Source: Hofstenia miamia
Taxonomy: Eukaryota; Xenacoelomorpha; Acoela; Hofsteniidae
Length of the DNA stretch: 64,000 nt
Assembly: GCA_900660155.1 (NCBI GenBank)
Contig: CABFPE010000113.1
Span: 462,364-526,363, forward strand
Reading direction: 5' to 3'
Numbering within the stretch: position 1 is the stretch's first letter; each line of letters begins with the position of its first letter. Under the pieces are notes generated by a model that saw nothing but the letters and a program-made list of their open reading frames with translations, was not told the DNA's origin and did not search any database. The translations under genes were made by a program, and so were the position numbers. Of the stretch, positions 37,181 through 48,545 are shown in pieces.

Positions 37181-38159
37181 AGATGCTTAGATAATTGGCC
37201 CATATTCAAGAAAAGTAACCAGTTGCAAGTAAATATTACCCTAGTAAGTACTATCTAGTAAATACTAGTAATTCTTATTAAAAGTAACAAGTAAATACTA
37301 TCTAGTTTATCTAGCTAGCAGTCTAGACAAAATTAATTACAAAAATTACGCGTTTTTAAAACAAATGTTAACTAGACATTAATTATTTTAAATTTTTAAT
37401 CAAAAGTACGTTATTTTATATTGTGAAAATTAAAAAATGTGGTAGAATTAAATAATGAAAAAATAGTTTTTTTTGCAAAATTTTTGGTTGAGTTAATATA
37501 TGCATCTTGTTCCTGTCGAACATGCCGCACTTCAATTGGTATTTGCTAATCCGCTTATTAGATCTGAATCTATTCTGAGGAAAAGTTATTGTATATTCTT
37601 ACAATTGTGTATATGAGGATGTATCCAAAATACTATTAATTGAATCTGGAAAGCAGTTTTCGTTGAGCAAGTTTCAAAAAAATGTGACAATATTCAAACT
37701 AGAAGCAAGGATAAATTTCTTGATGATAAAAAAACTGGTGGAGGACCACCAGCAATTCTTTCTCCAAATGATATTGTTGCAGTAAGAATTATAGAAAAAA
37801 TTACCGAATATTGTCCATGAATCATGGGACAATTGAAAATATCATTTTACTTTTTGTGAATCAATAAGGAGTTAAACTACCAAAAATACTTTGAGTTTCC
37901 GATTTGCTTAAAACCCTTAAATGTTAATTACAATTTACTTTAGTAAATTATTGCTATTCAGCAAAGTGGATTTTCTAGAAAAGTCATTGTTACTAATGAA
38001 TTAGGAAAAGCAACACTTTTACCGGATGTAACCAAAATATAGTATAAATATGTTAAGCACAATACGTATTTGGTTGGTTTAGGATGCGAAATAGCTTATA
38101 AAAGTGGCTAACATGTGAGAACTTAGGTACATTGGCAATAAGTCCAACTGCTCAGTTAG
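37181..38159. other. Non-coding stretch, possible old repeat debris
   Basis: An AAGTAACCAGTTGCAAGTAA block near 37215-37310 resembles subterminal repeats of some hAT elements, but a second end was not found. KKTGGGPP near 37725 resembles a Harbinger-associated MADF/Myb protein, but it is too short to call. Confidence 0.3.
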
Positions 38160-38980
38160 ACATTGTGTCAATTTTCTTCCATTTCACAGAGTATTTGCCT
38201 AGTATTAGAAAGCGCCATAATTGATAATAACGTATATATTTACTCTACAAAATTTATTAAAGTTGTATTTGGTATACAGTTCCTTAACAAAGTTAAGGTT
38301 TAATTGAAAACAGCTAGATTTCTAATTTTGGTATTGAGGAATTCTGAAAAGTCAAGGTTTTCATTGAAGGTAACACCAAGTTAAGTGGCTTTTCTGGAGT
38401 TTGTGAGTTCGTGATCATGTATATTAAGCTTAAACTGGTCCGAAAAAATCTATTTTTAAGGAGGTATGCAACATTAAAAATTGCGATTTGCTGACATTTA
38501 AATGAAGTTGGTTTCTTTCAAACCAAATTTTTATTTCGATAAGATCAACAATTAAAGGTTTTGTGCACATGAGCTTGCGTTAAGTTAACTAGAATAGATG
38601 CAGTTATTATCTGCATATTGTATTATGCTTTTGTTTTTATGTGAAAGACTGACAAGTCATTTACGTATATGTTAAAAATTAGTGGACCTGAATTATTGAT
38701 CCCTGAGGGACTCCTCGTTTTCTATTCATACAACAGGATTGGTAGTTACAAACTTTAACAGCCTGGTGTCGATCACTTAAAAACTTTTAATTAAAAGTAC
38801 TGCTTCGTTGGGGGCAGAAGAACATTTTCAAATTTAGGAACAATTTAAAAAGTCAAGCATTTTCAATATTTGAAATGCTTAGAATCAGTTTTTTGTGCGT
38901 ATTATACTAGTAATCTTTCTTTGATCGGATCAGGTCACGGATCAGTATTAGACGGCGGTTCCTATCTACAGTAATACCAT
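38160..38980 (-). mobile_element. Decayed LINE RT fragment, minus strand
   Basis: Near 38715-38690 there is a GVPQGS-like motif, near 38610 an IIQYADN motif (YADD with the last Asp replaced by Asn), and near 38350 a segment like LNLVLPSMKTLTF, in RT order. Many stops. It is a Jockey/CR1-like fossil in presumed intron 4. Confidence 0.4.
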
Positions 38981-39989
38981 TTTTTCGAGAAAACTCTTTC
39001 TGTGTTTTGTATTTTTCGCATTGACCCCTACAATGTTGATGTTGAGTAAATTCGAATGCCGAACGCGTCATTTGAGTTTTTCGCTTGGTTCAACTTGTTT
39101 TTTATTCAATTTTCCTTTTTCTTTTTAGGCGAGGATGTCTCAAAATCACGACGTTGTAACAGGGTCGCAAAATGCGAACAGGTGACCAATGTGACCTGAA
39201 TAAGATTTTACACGGTGAAAAAGTAAAATTGCAAAATAGATGAGCCGGTGACCTGAATTACCCATTTTTAAAATTTGCTTGTAAATATATTTGACATGAA
39301 CAACATATCACTCTGGTCTTTACTGATATATTAATGCCTCACCTCTCATTATAAAGGCATGGTTTTAACATTTCCCATAATTTAAGTTTGGAAATAAAAA
39401 AACTATCGAAATACGTCTTATCACGCAAAAATGCTAGCAAGTCCCAATCATCATTATAAATAATCAGTCTGTTCGCAAATATTTATTTAGTACACTTCTG
39501 GCAAATATTTGGACATAGATTTAAATCGTATTTCAAATATTAATTTAATATTAACCTATTTCAAAATAAAGACTTACAAATATGCAAAATCAATCAAATC
39601 AGAATGTTGCATTCTAATTCGAATGTTGCTAAGTTAAAATTCCGGATCCAGAAAATTCTCGTGAATTACTAAAATTTTTAAATACAAATAATTTCAAGGG
39701 CTAACACTTTGTATGAAATACGTAAATAACAATTCTCAATATCACTTCTGCGTTTCTATTTCATTGATTTTGGAAAAATTATTAAACAACCACCACTTTC
39801 TAATCTAGCTTTGTAATATACCTCAGACAAACTAGTGTGGATTTATCTAAAATATTTACATTGTCATAGTCTTTTAGCCAAATTTCAGGAACTGAGTATA
39901 CTGCATTATTACCAATTTTGTTATAGATATTTATAAATTCAGTGGCCTGAAAATATAGGTATTTTGGACTCATCGAAAAAAGAAGAAAA

Positions 39990-40503
39990 TTTAAATTTGA
40001 CACAACTTATGCAAAGTCACATTGCGCATTTCTACATCTGCAAAATTGTCAATTAGTTTTTGAAGTTAATTTTGTTGAGCAAATCACTTTCAATGCAAAG
40101 AAGTGACAGTACACCAAGACGCTGTTGACCCATCTTTAATTCTTTTGAGTTGTAAAAACGAGCGTTCTCCGGAACAATTGGTTTGCCATCAGACATAATT
40201 AGATCCGCAGTGCTGATATGTCACCAAAAAGCCGTATATTATCTGGTATAGTTCCTGACGCAGTGTCAGCTCTGTCTTCTAATGTTTAAGTTTGTCCAGC
40301 TTCAGCAGCCTCCTCATGATCACTACTCATCTGAGATGATGATCGGGGAACTATCAGTAGCAGAAGCACCAACATCCGTAGCTTTCTTGTCCACCAGAGT
40401 GAAAAATTAAGTGACTTTGTGTCTTCTTGAGCACTTCTTCTTCATGACGCTTTTTCTTCCCTAACTCCTTTGCTCGCTCCCAACCACCTTTACGTTGTGA
40501 CAT
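39990..40503 (-). mobile_element. Internally deleted hAT transposase remnant
   Basis: The minus strand begins MSQRKGGWERAKELGKKKRH at 40503, like the basic N-terminus of ZMYM/TTF-type hAT proteins. After about 300 bp it jumps to NCSGERSFLQLKRIKD (near 40175) and RLGVLSLLCIESDLLNKINF in a neighbouring frame. That is the hAT C-terminal dimerisation motif (ERSFS.LK.IK, RL..L..L.IE). The RNase-H-like core with its catalytic residues is absent, so the copy cannot act. It shows that hAT transposases did live in this genome, in line with the several hAT-type MITEs nearby. Confidence 0.55.
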
Positions 40504-42260
40504 AAATCAGCATTAATCTGGAAAGCAGAAATGTAGCATACGTCTAAGATAAAGTTAGTGGAATTTCAATGAAGAATAAAAAAATATATAACACAAATAA
40601 AGAAATGAATCACCCAAACAATAAATTCTGGAAACACTTCCGCACTACCTAGCAAACAAGAAGTAGAAAATATTTAAGATACAGAAAAGCATTGCAGATC
40701 ACAATATGCAACTGTCACACATATTATAGTAGTTCTCTTGTATAGCTAAGAAATACATTTTTTTAAGCTGCTTTGATTTCCTTTGAGAAAGAAAGCAGTT
40801 TAATTTAACGACTAAAAAAATTTCAAAATTGACTTTCGGACTTACTTTCGCCGCAAGAAGTGCGTAATGATTACCATATTTGACTATATGTATGAGAAAC
40901 GATAAAAATAATAATACTTCCCTCCCCACAATTTTTTTGTTTCTTAAATTTTTGGCCTGGATTTTTGGCTGGACATAAGTCATGTATCTTGTTGCCTTAT
41001 GGGTAATCCGACACTGGATATTGAAAGATCATTTCAGCTAAGTGGTTGGAGTGTGGCTTCGATAGGAATGAATTGTTGTGACTTGATTAGAGAACATATT
41101 TTGAGAGCGCACAGACTTTAAGATTATTAAGGAATTGGTGTTCGGCTTAATATTTTTTACTCCTCTTTGAGGTCGAGGAAAGCTTTCCATCTTTGCGGGT
41201 TCCGTTGGCGACATGGAGGATTTTTGAAAGAAACATATTGATTGTCTAATTCATGCATTAAGGTGGGTGGAAAATTATATTTGTTGACGAGATGAACTTG
41301 GATATTGTTGGAGAATATTGACAAGATGCATTTGAAACAGACTTTAAAGATGTCTTAATAAGAAATAAAAGAGCTTCAGCCGAAACTTTGGTGTAGCGAG
41401 GATTTCTTCTTAAATTTTATCAAAAACAACTCCGCAGGTATGGTTGTCGCGCTGCCAAGCAATAACTTGCTTCACATCGCTTTAGCGAGCGATTTCAAAA
41501 TATGAACATAAAATGCAAACATAAGTTATTTCAAAAATTGACATTTATATTTATATACATTTGGTTGCTAATACAACATTTTTGTAAAATCATTTATCGA
41601 AAGTTACAAGCAGAACATAGATTTTGAGATAATAATTTTTTGAGAGATGATAGATTGTATAAGCCATACCATTAGCATGCCTATAAATGCATTTTACTAA
41701 CAATATTTTATTGCATACATTATGCTAATTAAGAATGTAAATGTGGGAATCTTTCAAAATGGAATTTCTCAATTCGTCAAATTTTGCTAAATACAATTTA
41801 TATTCACTGGTCTTGATGAAAAAATTCATGAATTTTTGTAACCTGACCGGATTTTTGTAAAATTTATTGATGAACAATGGTTGTGTATTTCACAGATTAA
41901 CAGGAATATTTACACGAAAAACCTTTGTATATGTTGCATGAGAAAATTTACTGTTACTAACTTTTGGAAAGGTTGCTGTTCATTAAATCATGTTCATTTT
42001 ATTATTTTACTGAGAAAATTTTCCTTCTACATGAGCAAGTCTCCTGTTTACTGGCAACAAGTTCAATTTCGGTTTTACAAAATTTTTGAAACATAGAAAA
42101 TGACACAAAGCAAAATTTTGACACTTCGGAAATAATTTTCTAACTTAAGTAAAAATTATAAGCAGAATTCACACATTAATTTCATAAGAGATGCTTAAAA
42201 TTATATTTATAAATTGCGCAGCCTAAATTCAGTATTGTCATTACAATAATTCTTAAATTA
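40504..42260. other. AT-rich stretch, presumed intron 4 of copy A
   Basis: No gene recognised. The more GC-rich patch at 41100-41480 may be LINE debris, but no motif is clear. Confidence 0.4.
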
Positions 42261-42266
42261 AGTACA

Positions 42267-42680
42267 CTATTAATTGAATCAAAATGTATGTACTGCCATT
42301 TTCATGGGTCTGATATGTAGTATTTTGGACTATGCTTGTCAAGTTCTTGTTAAATTACCAATGTATCTGAATAACGATCTGCAGAGGTTGATCAATCGTT
42401 CTTATCGTATAATCTATGGTAATAAAGATGGAGCGTTTCAGATTGGTATGCGTCGAACAGTCCTTGCTATGAAGCTGCTTAATAAGGCCATACAAGTTGG
42501 TCACCCCATGAACTCCCTTATTCCTAGAAGGCACTATTATTCCGGCAAGTTCGTTACACTAAAATGTCACAGTGATCTAAGATTCAACCAATTTCTTCCA
42601 TTCTGTATACGCTATTCCAACCTCACTGATTGTTTTTGTTAATTGTTAATCATTTATTGTTGTATTCCTAAAATAAACGT

Positions 42681-42716
<36 letters not shown>
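42267..42716 (+). mobile_element. 5'-truncated LINE 3' end with (ACT)n tail
   Basis: The frame 42274-42642 has ICSILDYACQVLVKLP, DLQRLINRSYRIIYG and a basic tail, matching the C-terminal part of a Jockey-like RT (ysvldYa...., LQ....R.iyg). The stop at 42642 is followed by ~45 bp of 3' UTR with AATAAACGTT and then pure (ACT)n to 42716. The 5' truncation and simple-repeat tail are typical of target-primed insertion. Confidence 0.65.
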
Positions 42717-43027
42717 ATGAAAAATTTGTCATGTCAGCTAGCTATTACTTAAATATATTATTAAGCAATTGAGAAAACGAAAAGCTTATTCAAAAAACCA
42801 TTGTTATCATTTAAATTTATCAGTGTTTCCTCAGTGTTATTTTAAAATATTTGTGTTTATGTACGTTAAAGTATTGTACAATGACATAGAATTATCAAAG
42901 AATTATATATGAATGATCACTACGCTCGCTAATATCACAATCTCCGTATATCCAAAGTTCAAATACACTGTAAATTGTTATTCAGTAATATATAGTATTT
43001 TTAAACTTAATATATTTCTCTGTTTAG

Positions 43028-44828
43028 TATCACGTTTTAATTTGTCTGCTACCACAAAAGAATCCCATTGGCCAGTATATTACAATGTTGCCCAAAAAAC
43101 TTTAGTGCAAACTGGTACAGAAGAATATAGCGGAACTAATGTATTGGGTTAGTGTATTTTCAAATATATAGTATACAGTTATTAATTTTGAATAATCATT
43201 GTAATTTTACTATTTTCTAGAACTTTTGAACAACAATTTATGAAGTACTACTTAGAAAGTACTTTAGCTAAATTGATGATTAATTATTCATATTTTAGCC
43301 ACTAAAGATCGGTATTGAAATTTGCACAAAATAATTTCTTAAATTGGGAGAAGATATTAGTTTCAAAAACACGCTTTATATATATATGTATATATATATT
43401 GATAGAAGAATACACGAATACTGTACCACAGTTCTAACTGAGTATAAGAAATTTATATATATATACATGTATATATATATATATATATGTATATATATAC
43501 ACATGTAATTGTCCTGGGTTTTGAAGTATTTTATTTTGTATTTGCATCTGGTACACTTTTTTATTTTTAGTTGGGCCTGTCTTGCTAGAGTCAAATTTTT
43601 GAATTTGTCAGCTGAATTAATGAGGAATACCTCATGAATGGAGCAGATATAATTGTTTGCAAAAATAAAATTCGTTTTATTTTTGCAAACAAACATTATT
43701 AGCCGTTTTTCTGTTTTAAAAATAGTATTTGAATTTGTTTGAAAAATATTCCAATACTTTTTAGAAAAACTATTATTTAAGCTTTTTTGGTGCATTAGAA
43801 GTGTTGGAGTCACCCTGGGAACTGCAAAAAACCTATTTTCATTTTTTGAAGGCATAGCTTAGATATTATTTAATTAGTTCTCATTTTTGTTGAAAAGTAA
43901 AGTTCATCCCCGTAAGTTAAACCGTCAAATAATTAAAAACACGTGAAATTTATCAATTTTAATTAGATTGAGAATAAGCGTTTGTGACGTGAAATTTTTA
44001 CCCATTTAACGAAAACAAACAGGGGCGTACGCAGGATTTTTTGACGGGGAGACATGATCAAGAGAGTGAAAAAAGTTTTTGAAAAATTCAGGAACTTAGT
44101 TTTTAACTTTTTTAACATACTGTCTCCCCGGTGTACGCCACTGTAAGCAAACATGGTTCATGGATATTTAATGATGAATATTTAATTTTTTGAATTATTT
44201 GATCCTGATTAAATTTCTATTGCAGATAGTCAAGTATCATTGTTTGTCTTAAAAAGTGGGCAAGCATTTGAACTTCAAATTTAATACATTCTCTGGGTAT
44301 TAAAATATGAGATCATTAAAGTTTTTTTGAACCTCAAGCGTCCTTGCTTTTCAAGCGGTTTGATGCAGAAAGATTATTTGCATTTGTTGGAATGTTCACA
44401 AATATAGAACCTTGACAACATAAATTAGTCGAAAAAATGTCTGGGAAATAGTAAAAAATAATTTATGACCCTACTTAACTCAGGCGTTTTTTACAGTATG
44501 CGATTTAATGTTTATTCTCAAAGTTGTTACTTCTTTATTTTATTGAAACTTATGCGTATGAGGAACACAAGTATTATTAATATAAGAGTTGTCACAAATA
44601 GCATCCCTTACCAAGCTTAGCGGCGTAAAGAGAATTTATTTAGGATAGTTAGTTTTTCATATAAATCAAAGTTTTTAGGACTAATTTTTTTCGCAATTGG
44701 AATGTCTTTGTGCATGCTAAAAATGGGGAAAAAAGCTCAACCATTAATCGAGATCATTTCAATATGCAACGACGTCATAATGAAATTTATCATGTATATG
44801 ATGTGGTAAGTATTTCATCAAATATCAG

Positions 44829-44866
<38 letters not shown>

Positions 44867-47800
44867 ATTTTTTTAAATTGAAAAAGGTTTTACAATTATG
44901 TTATTAAACTTTTCTTGAGATTAGTTTTTACATAATATTTCGAAATTTGAATAGAAGATTCTGCATTTATGTTTATTACATGTATTGACAGATTTTCTCG
45001 TCATTATGATGTCATTTTTTTTGCATTCATTCACTTTGAATCATCAAAATAGAAAATCTATTTGCTGATTATAAACAATAGATATCGAATACCTCCAGAT
45101 TTTAAATGTATATCGTATTCAATAGCTTACTTGTATCGGTTTAGAAATAGTTTGGTATGAATCAATAGGAATAGAATATGACGTTTTCTTAAGGGTTTTA
45201 CCCTGTATTTTCATCATGAGAATTGCTTGTAATTTTATTAACAATTTTTAGAAATGCTCTAGCTTGTCTCACATCGTAAGTTAAAGGTCTTGAAATTGGC
45301 GCATTGATTTTCTAGATATTTATGTACTTGGGTATGTTATGTACATCAGTAATTCGAAATTTTATTAAAATATCAAAACCAGATGATTTAACTTATGTTT
45401 AGGTATACGCCTATTGGAATTTTCTTCCTCATTGTGCAAAACGTCATTAAATTAGAGGACCTGCAAACAACAGCTGAAACGATGGGGATGTTCATTTTTA
45501 CTGTCGTTTTGGCACTTTCTATTCACTTTTTTCTCATTCTTACTCCCATTTACTTTGTATTTGTAAGAAAAAACCCTTTAGTTTTCCTTCGAAATCTACT
45601 TCCTGCCATAATGACTGCTTTTGGAACTGCTTCAAGGTAATTACTTTGAAATGAATTGCTGATATCATCTCATTCAATTTTTTGAATACTCCTATATATG
45701 AATTCATTTTTCCCTAACAGGTCGATAGGAAATATATGAATGCTTACAATTTATATTTGCACATCACAGAACAAATTGCTTAAATATTACGATTGAACAG
45801 GATTTTGCATTGCATAGAATCAGCAGTTTTAACTGATATTAAAATGCTGATGTATTTTTTACAATTAATTATTCTATGCCGAATAATGAGATCTAACAAA
45901 ATCAATATTTTTGGATCTTGTACTAAAACTAAATTTTGGATAAACTATATTTCATCATATAAAGCTCCTTTTCCAATTTAATTGTGAACTCAAATCCATT
46001 TTGAATATATTAGTTGAAAATAGAACTGTTAGATTCTACTTTCTGCGTATGTTTTATGGACTACATCAAGAATTTAATAGTGAACAAATATTGTGCACAA
46101 AAGAAAAAAAAGTTCTTAAGTTAACATATTTTGATGAAGAAATGAGAAAATATATATGCAGTCAGAAAGAATGATAACAAAGTTTTGCAACGCAACTTTT
46201 TATGTATACTTTATACATACACTCTAAATCAATATATCATTAAAAATACAATTATGTTTGATTTAAGCTATAGCATAATTTTATGAAACATAAGAATATA
46301 AAATGTTTATGATTATCAAACAATTGGAAATCTGACAGTAAAGCATGAATGTACATAATACCTTTAAAATTCAATAGTTTACTCAAAAGTTTAAGAGATT
46401 CCAGATCATAAACTGGATTTTTGAAACATATTTTCTTTAGCTCGGCCACTTTACCAATGACATTCCACTGCATGGAAGAAAAGAATAAGATCGACAAGCG
46501 GGTTACTAGATTTGTGCTTCCAATTGGTGCAACTGTCAATATGGACGGCACAGCATTATATGAAGGACTTTGTGCTCTATTTATCGCTCAAATGAATGAC
46601 TATACATTAGATATTGGACAGATTTTAACTATAATGTAAGTCTCTATTCTTAACCCTCTGTAATTATACAGGTAGAAATACACATCACACACACGCATAT
46701 ATATATATATATATATAAATAAATTTTTGCATTATTTGGTGGATAAATACACTGTTAATTCCATAGCAATATCTACGACCTAAATAAAATTAATTAAATG
46801 TTTTTAGCATAATCAGTATTGTGGCTAGCGTTGGCGCTGCTTCAATTCCCAGTGCCGGATTAGTGACAATGGTTTTAGTATTTGAGTCCGTCGGTTTACC
46901 TGTTGAGCAGATTGCTATGATTTATACTGTTGATTGGTTTCTGTAAGTTTATTTTGTTTTTCCATGCTTAGAAATTTAGGTATTCTAAGCATTTACTAAC
47001 CGAATTAACATCAAATGAAAAAATTAGAATTTGAATATCTGAATTTTATTCTGTTTTAAAGCAAAATAGATACGAAAAAGGTCTAAGTGCAGTTTTTTAA
47101 AAATTCATCGTTTTACAACACCAGTGAAATATTGAAAATTTGGCATTCTGAAACCTGAAAAAAAATATGTTTAATGATGAACGCACTGAAGTACATCCAA
47201 AATATCACGTGTTTATTAATAGACATTAGTACATTTTAGGCTTTAAAAAACTTGGCCTAAATAGACCCGCCTAAATGCTAAACTCTGAAACCGTGAAAAC
47301 TATGCAAAATAAGTCAGCCATGTCATCAATTGGTTTGGATCTCGCAAGTCTTTGAAATCTTAATGGCTAATAGTACAATTTGATGCATTCTGGAGTGGTA
47401 TTTCTAAATTTTGATTGATGCTAAGCATTTATGCAATATTTTGTTAATCTAATCATTTGTAGTGTAATAAATTCAACTATAAGAAATTCAAACATGCGAC
47501 ACTTCTGAATTTCTATTGTGAATTAAAAATATTTCCACTAGAAAATAACGTCAAGCACTACATTTGTAAAGCATATATACATACTGTAACTTATATTTGT
47601 CTAACAGGCCAACAAACATGCGTATGACAAATTTCACGGACTTGAAACGCCAGGAAAATCTTTTAAAATCGGTACGTCTGGCAGGCGTTGGTTTAATTTA
47701 AAAAACAGTCTTTTTCAAAAATACAGGTTGCCTAGAGAAAAGATTTTCGAAAAATGTTACTTGCACGCTTTGTATCCTACAAAAATTTTTTAGAGCAAAT

Positions 47801-48545
47801 AAATATAAGTGGTTCCGTTTTTTCTTTTTCAGACCATATGTATTGAAAGAAATATTTGTTGATTTCCAAGTGGTTTAACTTATAAGCAAATATCAGATAC
47901 CGGATTTTTTTCAGCTTACATTGAAATTCTGTGGGATAGAAGCATATATGAAAATCTTCGACTCCTTAAGGCAGACCAAATATTGCTTTCTGCTGACCTC
48001 TAATTCAAGACTTTAATGAAGCCACGTTTCAGTTATTAAAGGCTGGCATAGTTCAAAAATTGACTTGATATGTTTTTGCTTTATAATTAGTAGTATAATT
48101 TAAAACTACTTTATTAATTATAGTTATCCTCGAAATGCGCATGTAGTAGTACTTATAACATATTTGAACTTCATGGATACTTTTGGAATTTTCCGTACTT
48201 CTTAAAAAAATCGAAATTTTTGCAACATGTCTTTTAAAATGAAATCGCACTTAAATGGATGTTTTATGTAAATTCATAACACCATTTCTTGTTAGTCTAA
48301 GACATTTAATTTTGAATTTTAAACAAATTAAATTGAACTTTAGAATTTATCTACAATATTTATACATTAATTAACACTTGATTAGACTTAATTGGCATTT
48401 ATATAAAACTGAATTTTGTAGGGATCGCTTCCGCACTGCTGTCAACATTACTGGAGATTCAATTGGTGCTGCCATTGTGGCTAAATTGTGCGGGAAGAAT
48501 GTATACAATAGCGAAGAGAGGGAAATGATCAATAGCAAGCTTTAG
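43028..48545 (+). CDS. SLC1 excitatory amino-acid transporter copy A, exons 5-10 (3' half)
   Basis: Exons are 43028-43147, 44679-44805, 45403-45636, 46441-46635, 46808-46942 and 48422-48545, all GT-AG with matching phases. They encode the end of the extracellular loop ([10 protein letters not shown]), TM4 onward ([23 protein letters not shown]), TM5-6 ([10 protein letters not shown]), hairpin HP1 with GTASSSATLP, TM7 with [15 protein letters not shown]2 with [16 protein letters not shown], and TM8 [22 protein letters not shown]8 keeps the Asp, Asp, Arg, Asn and Asp that match D390, D394, R397, N401 and D405 of GltPh. The Arg favours acidic substrates, so an aspartate/glutamate-sodium symporter is predicted. 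The protein ends MINSKL at 48545. A poly(A) signal AATAAA lies near 48775. No TM1-3 exons lie upstream on this strand. They are at 18582-25740 on the other strand. Confidence 0.95.
43380..43855 (-). mobile_element. Possible LINE 3' end (intron 5)
   Basis: The minus-strand frame from 43855 starts [15 protein letters not shown] and includes [16 protein letters not shown], like the extreme C-terminus of LINE RTs (..f..P..rt....sf...  ..WN.lp). The frame later reads through a TA microsatellite (43455-43499). Weak match. Confidence 0.3.
44020..44143. mobile_element. Short hAT MITE (124 bp)
   Basis: The ends CAGGGGCGTACGCAGGA and inverse CAGTGGCGTACACCGGGG are a typical hAT tip. The 8-bp flanks AAAACAAA and TAAGCAAA differ at two positions. 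It lies in intron 5 of transporter copy A. Confidence 0.6.

Noticed and set aside
43376-43855. 159-codon host protein
   Set aside because: The C-terminal third is translated TA microsatellite and the rest looks like LINE debris.
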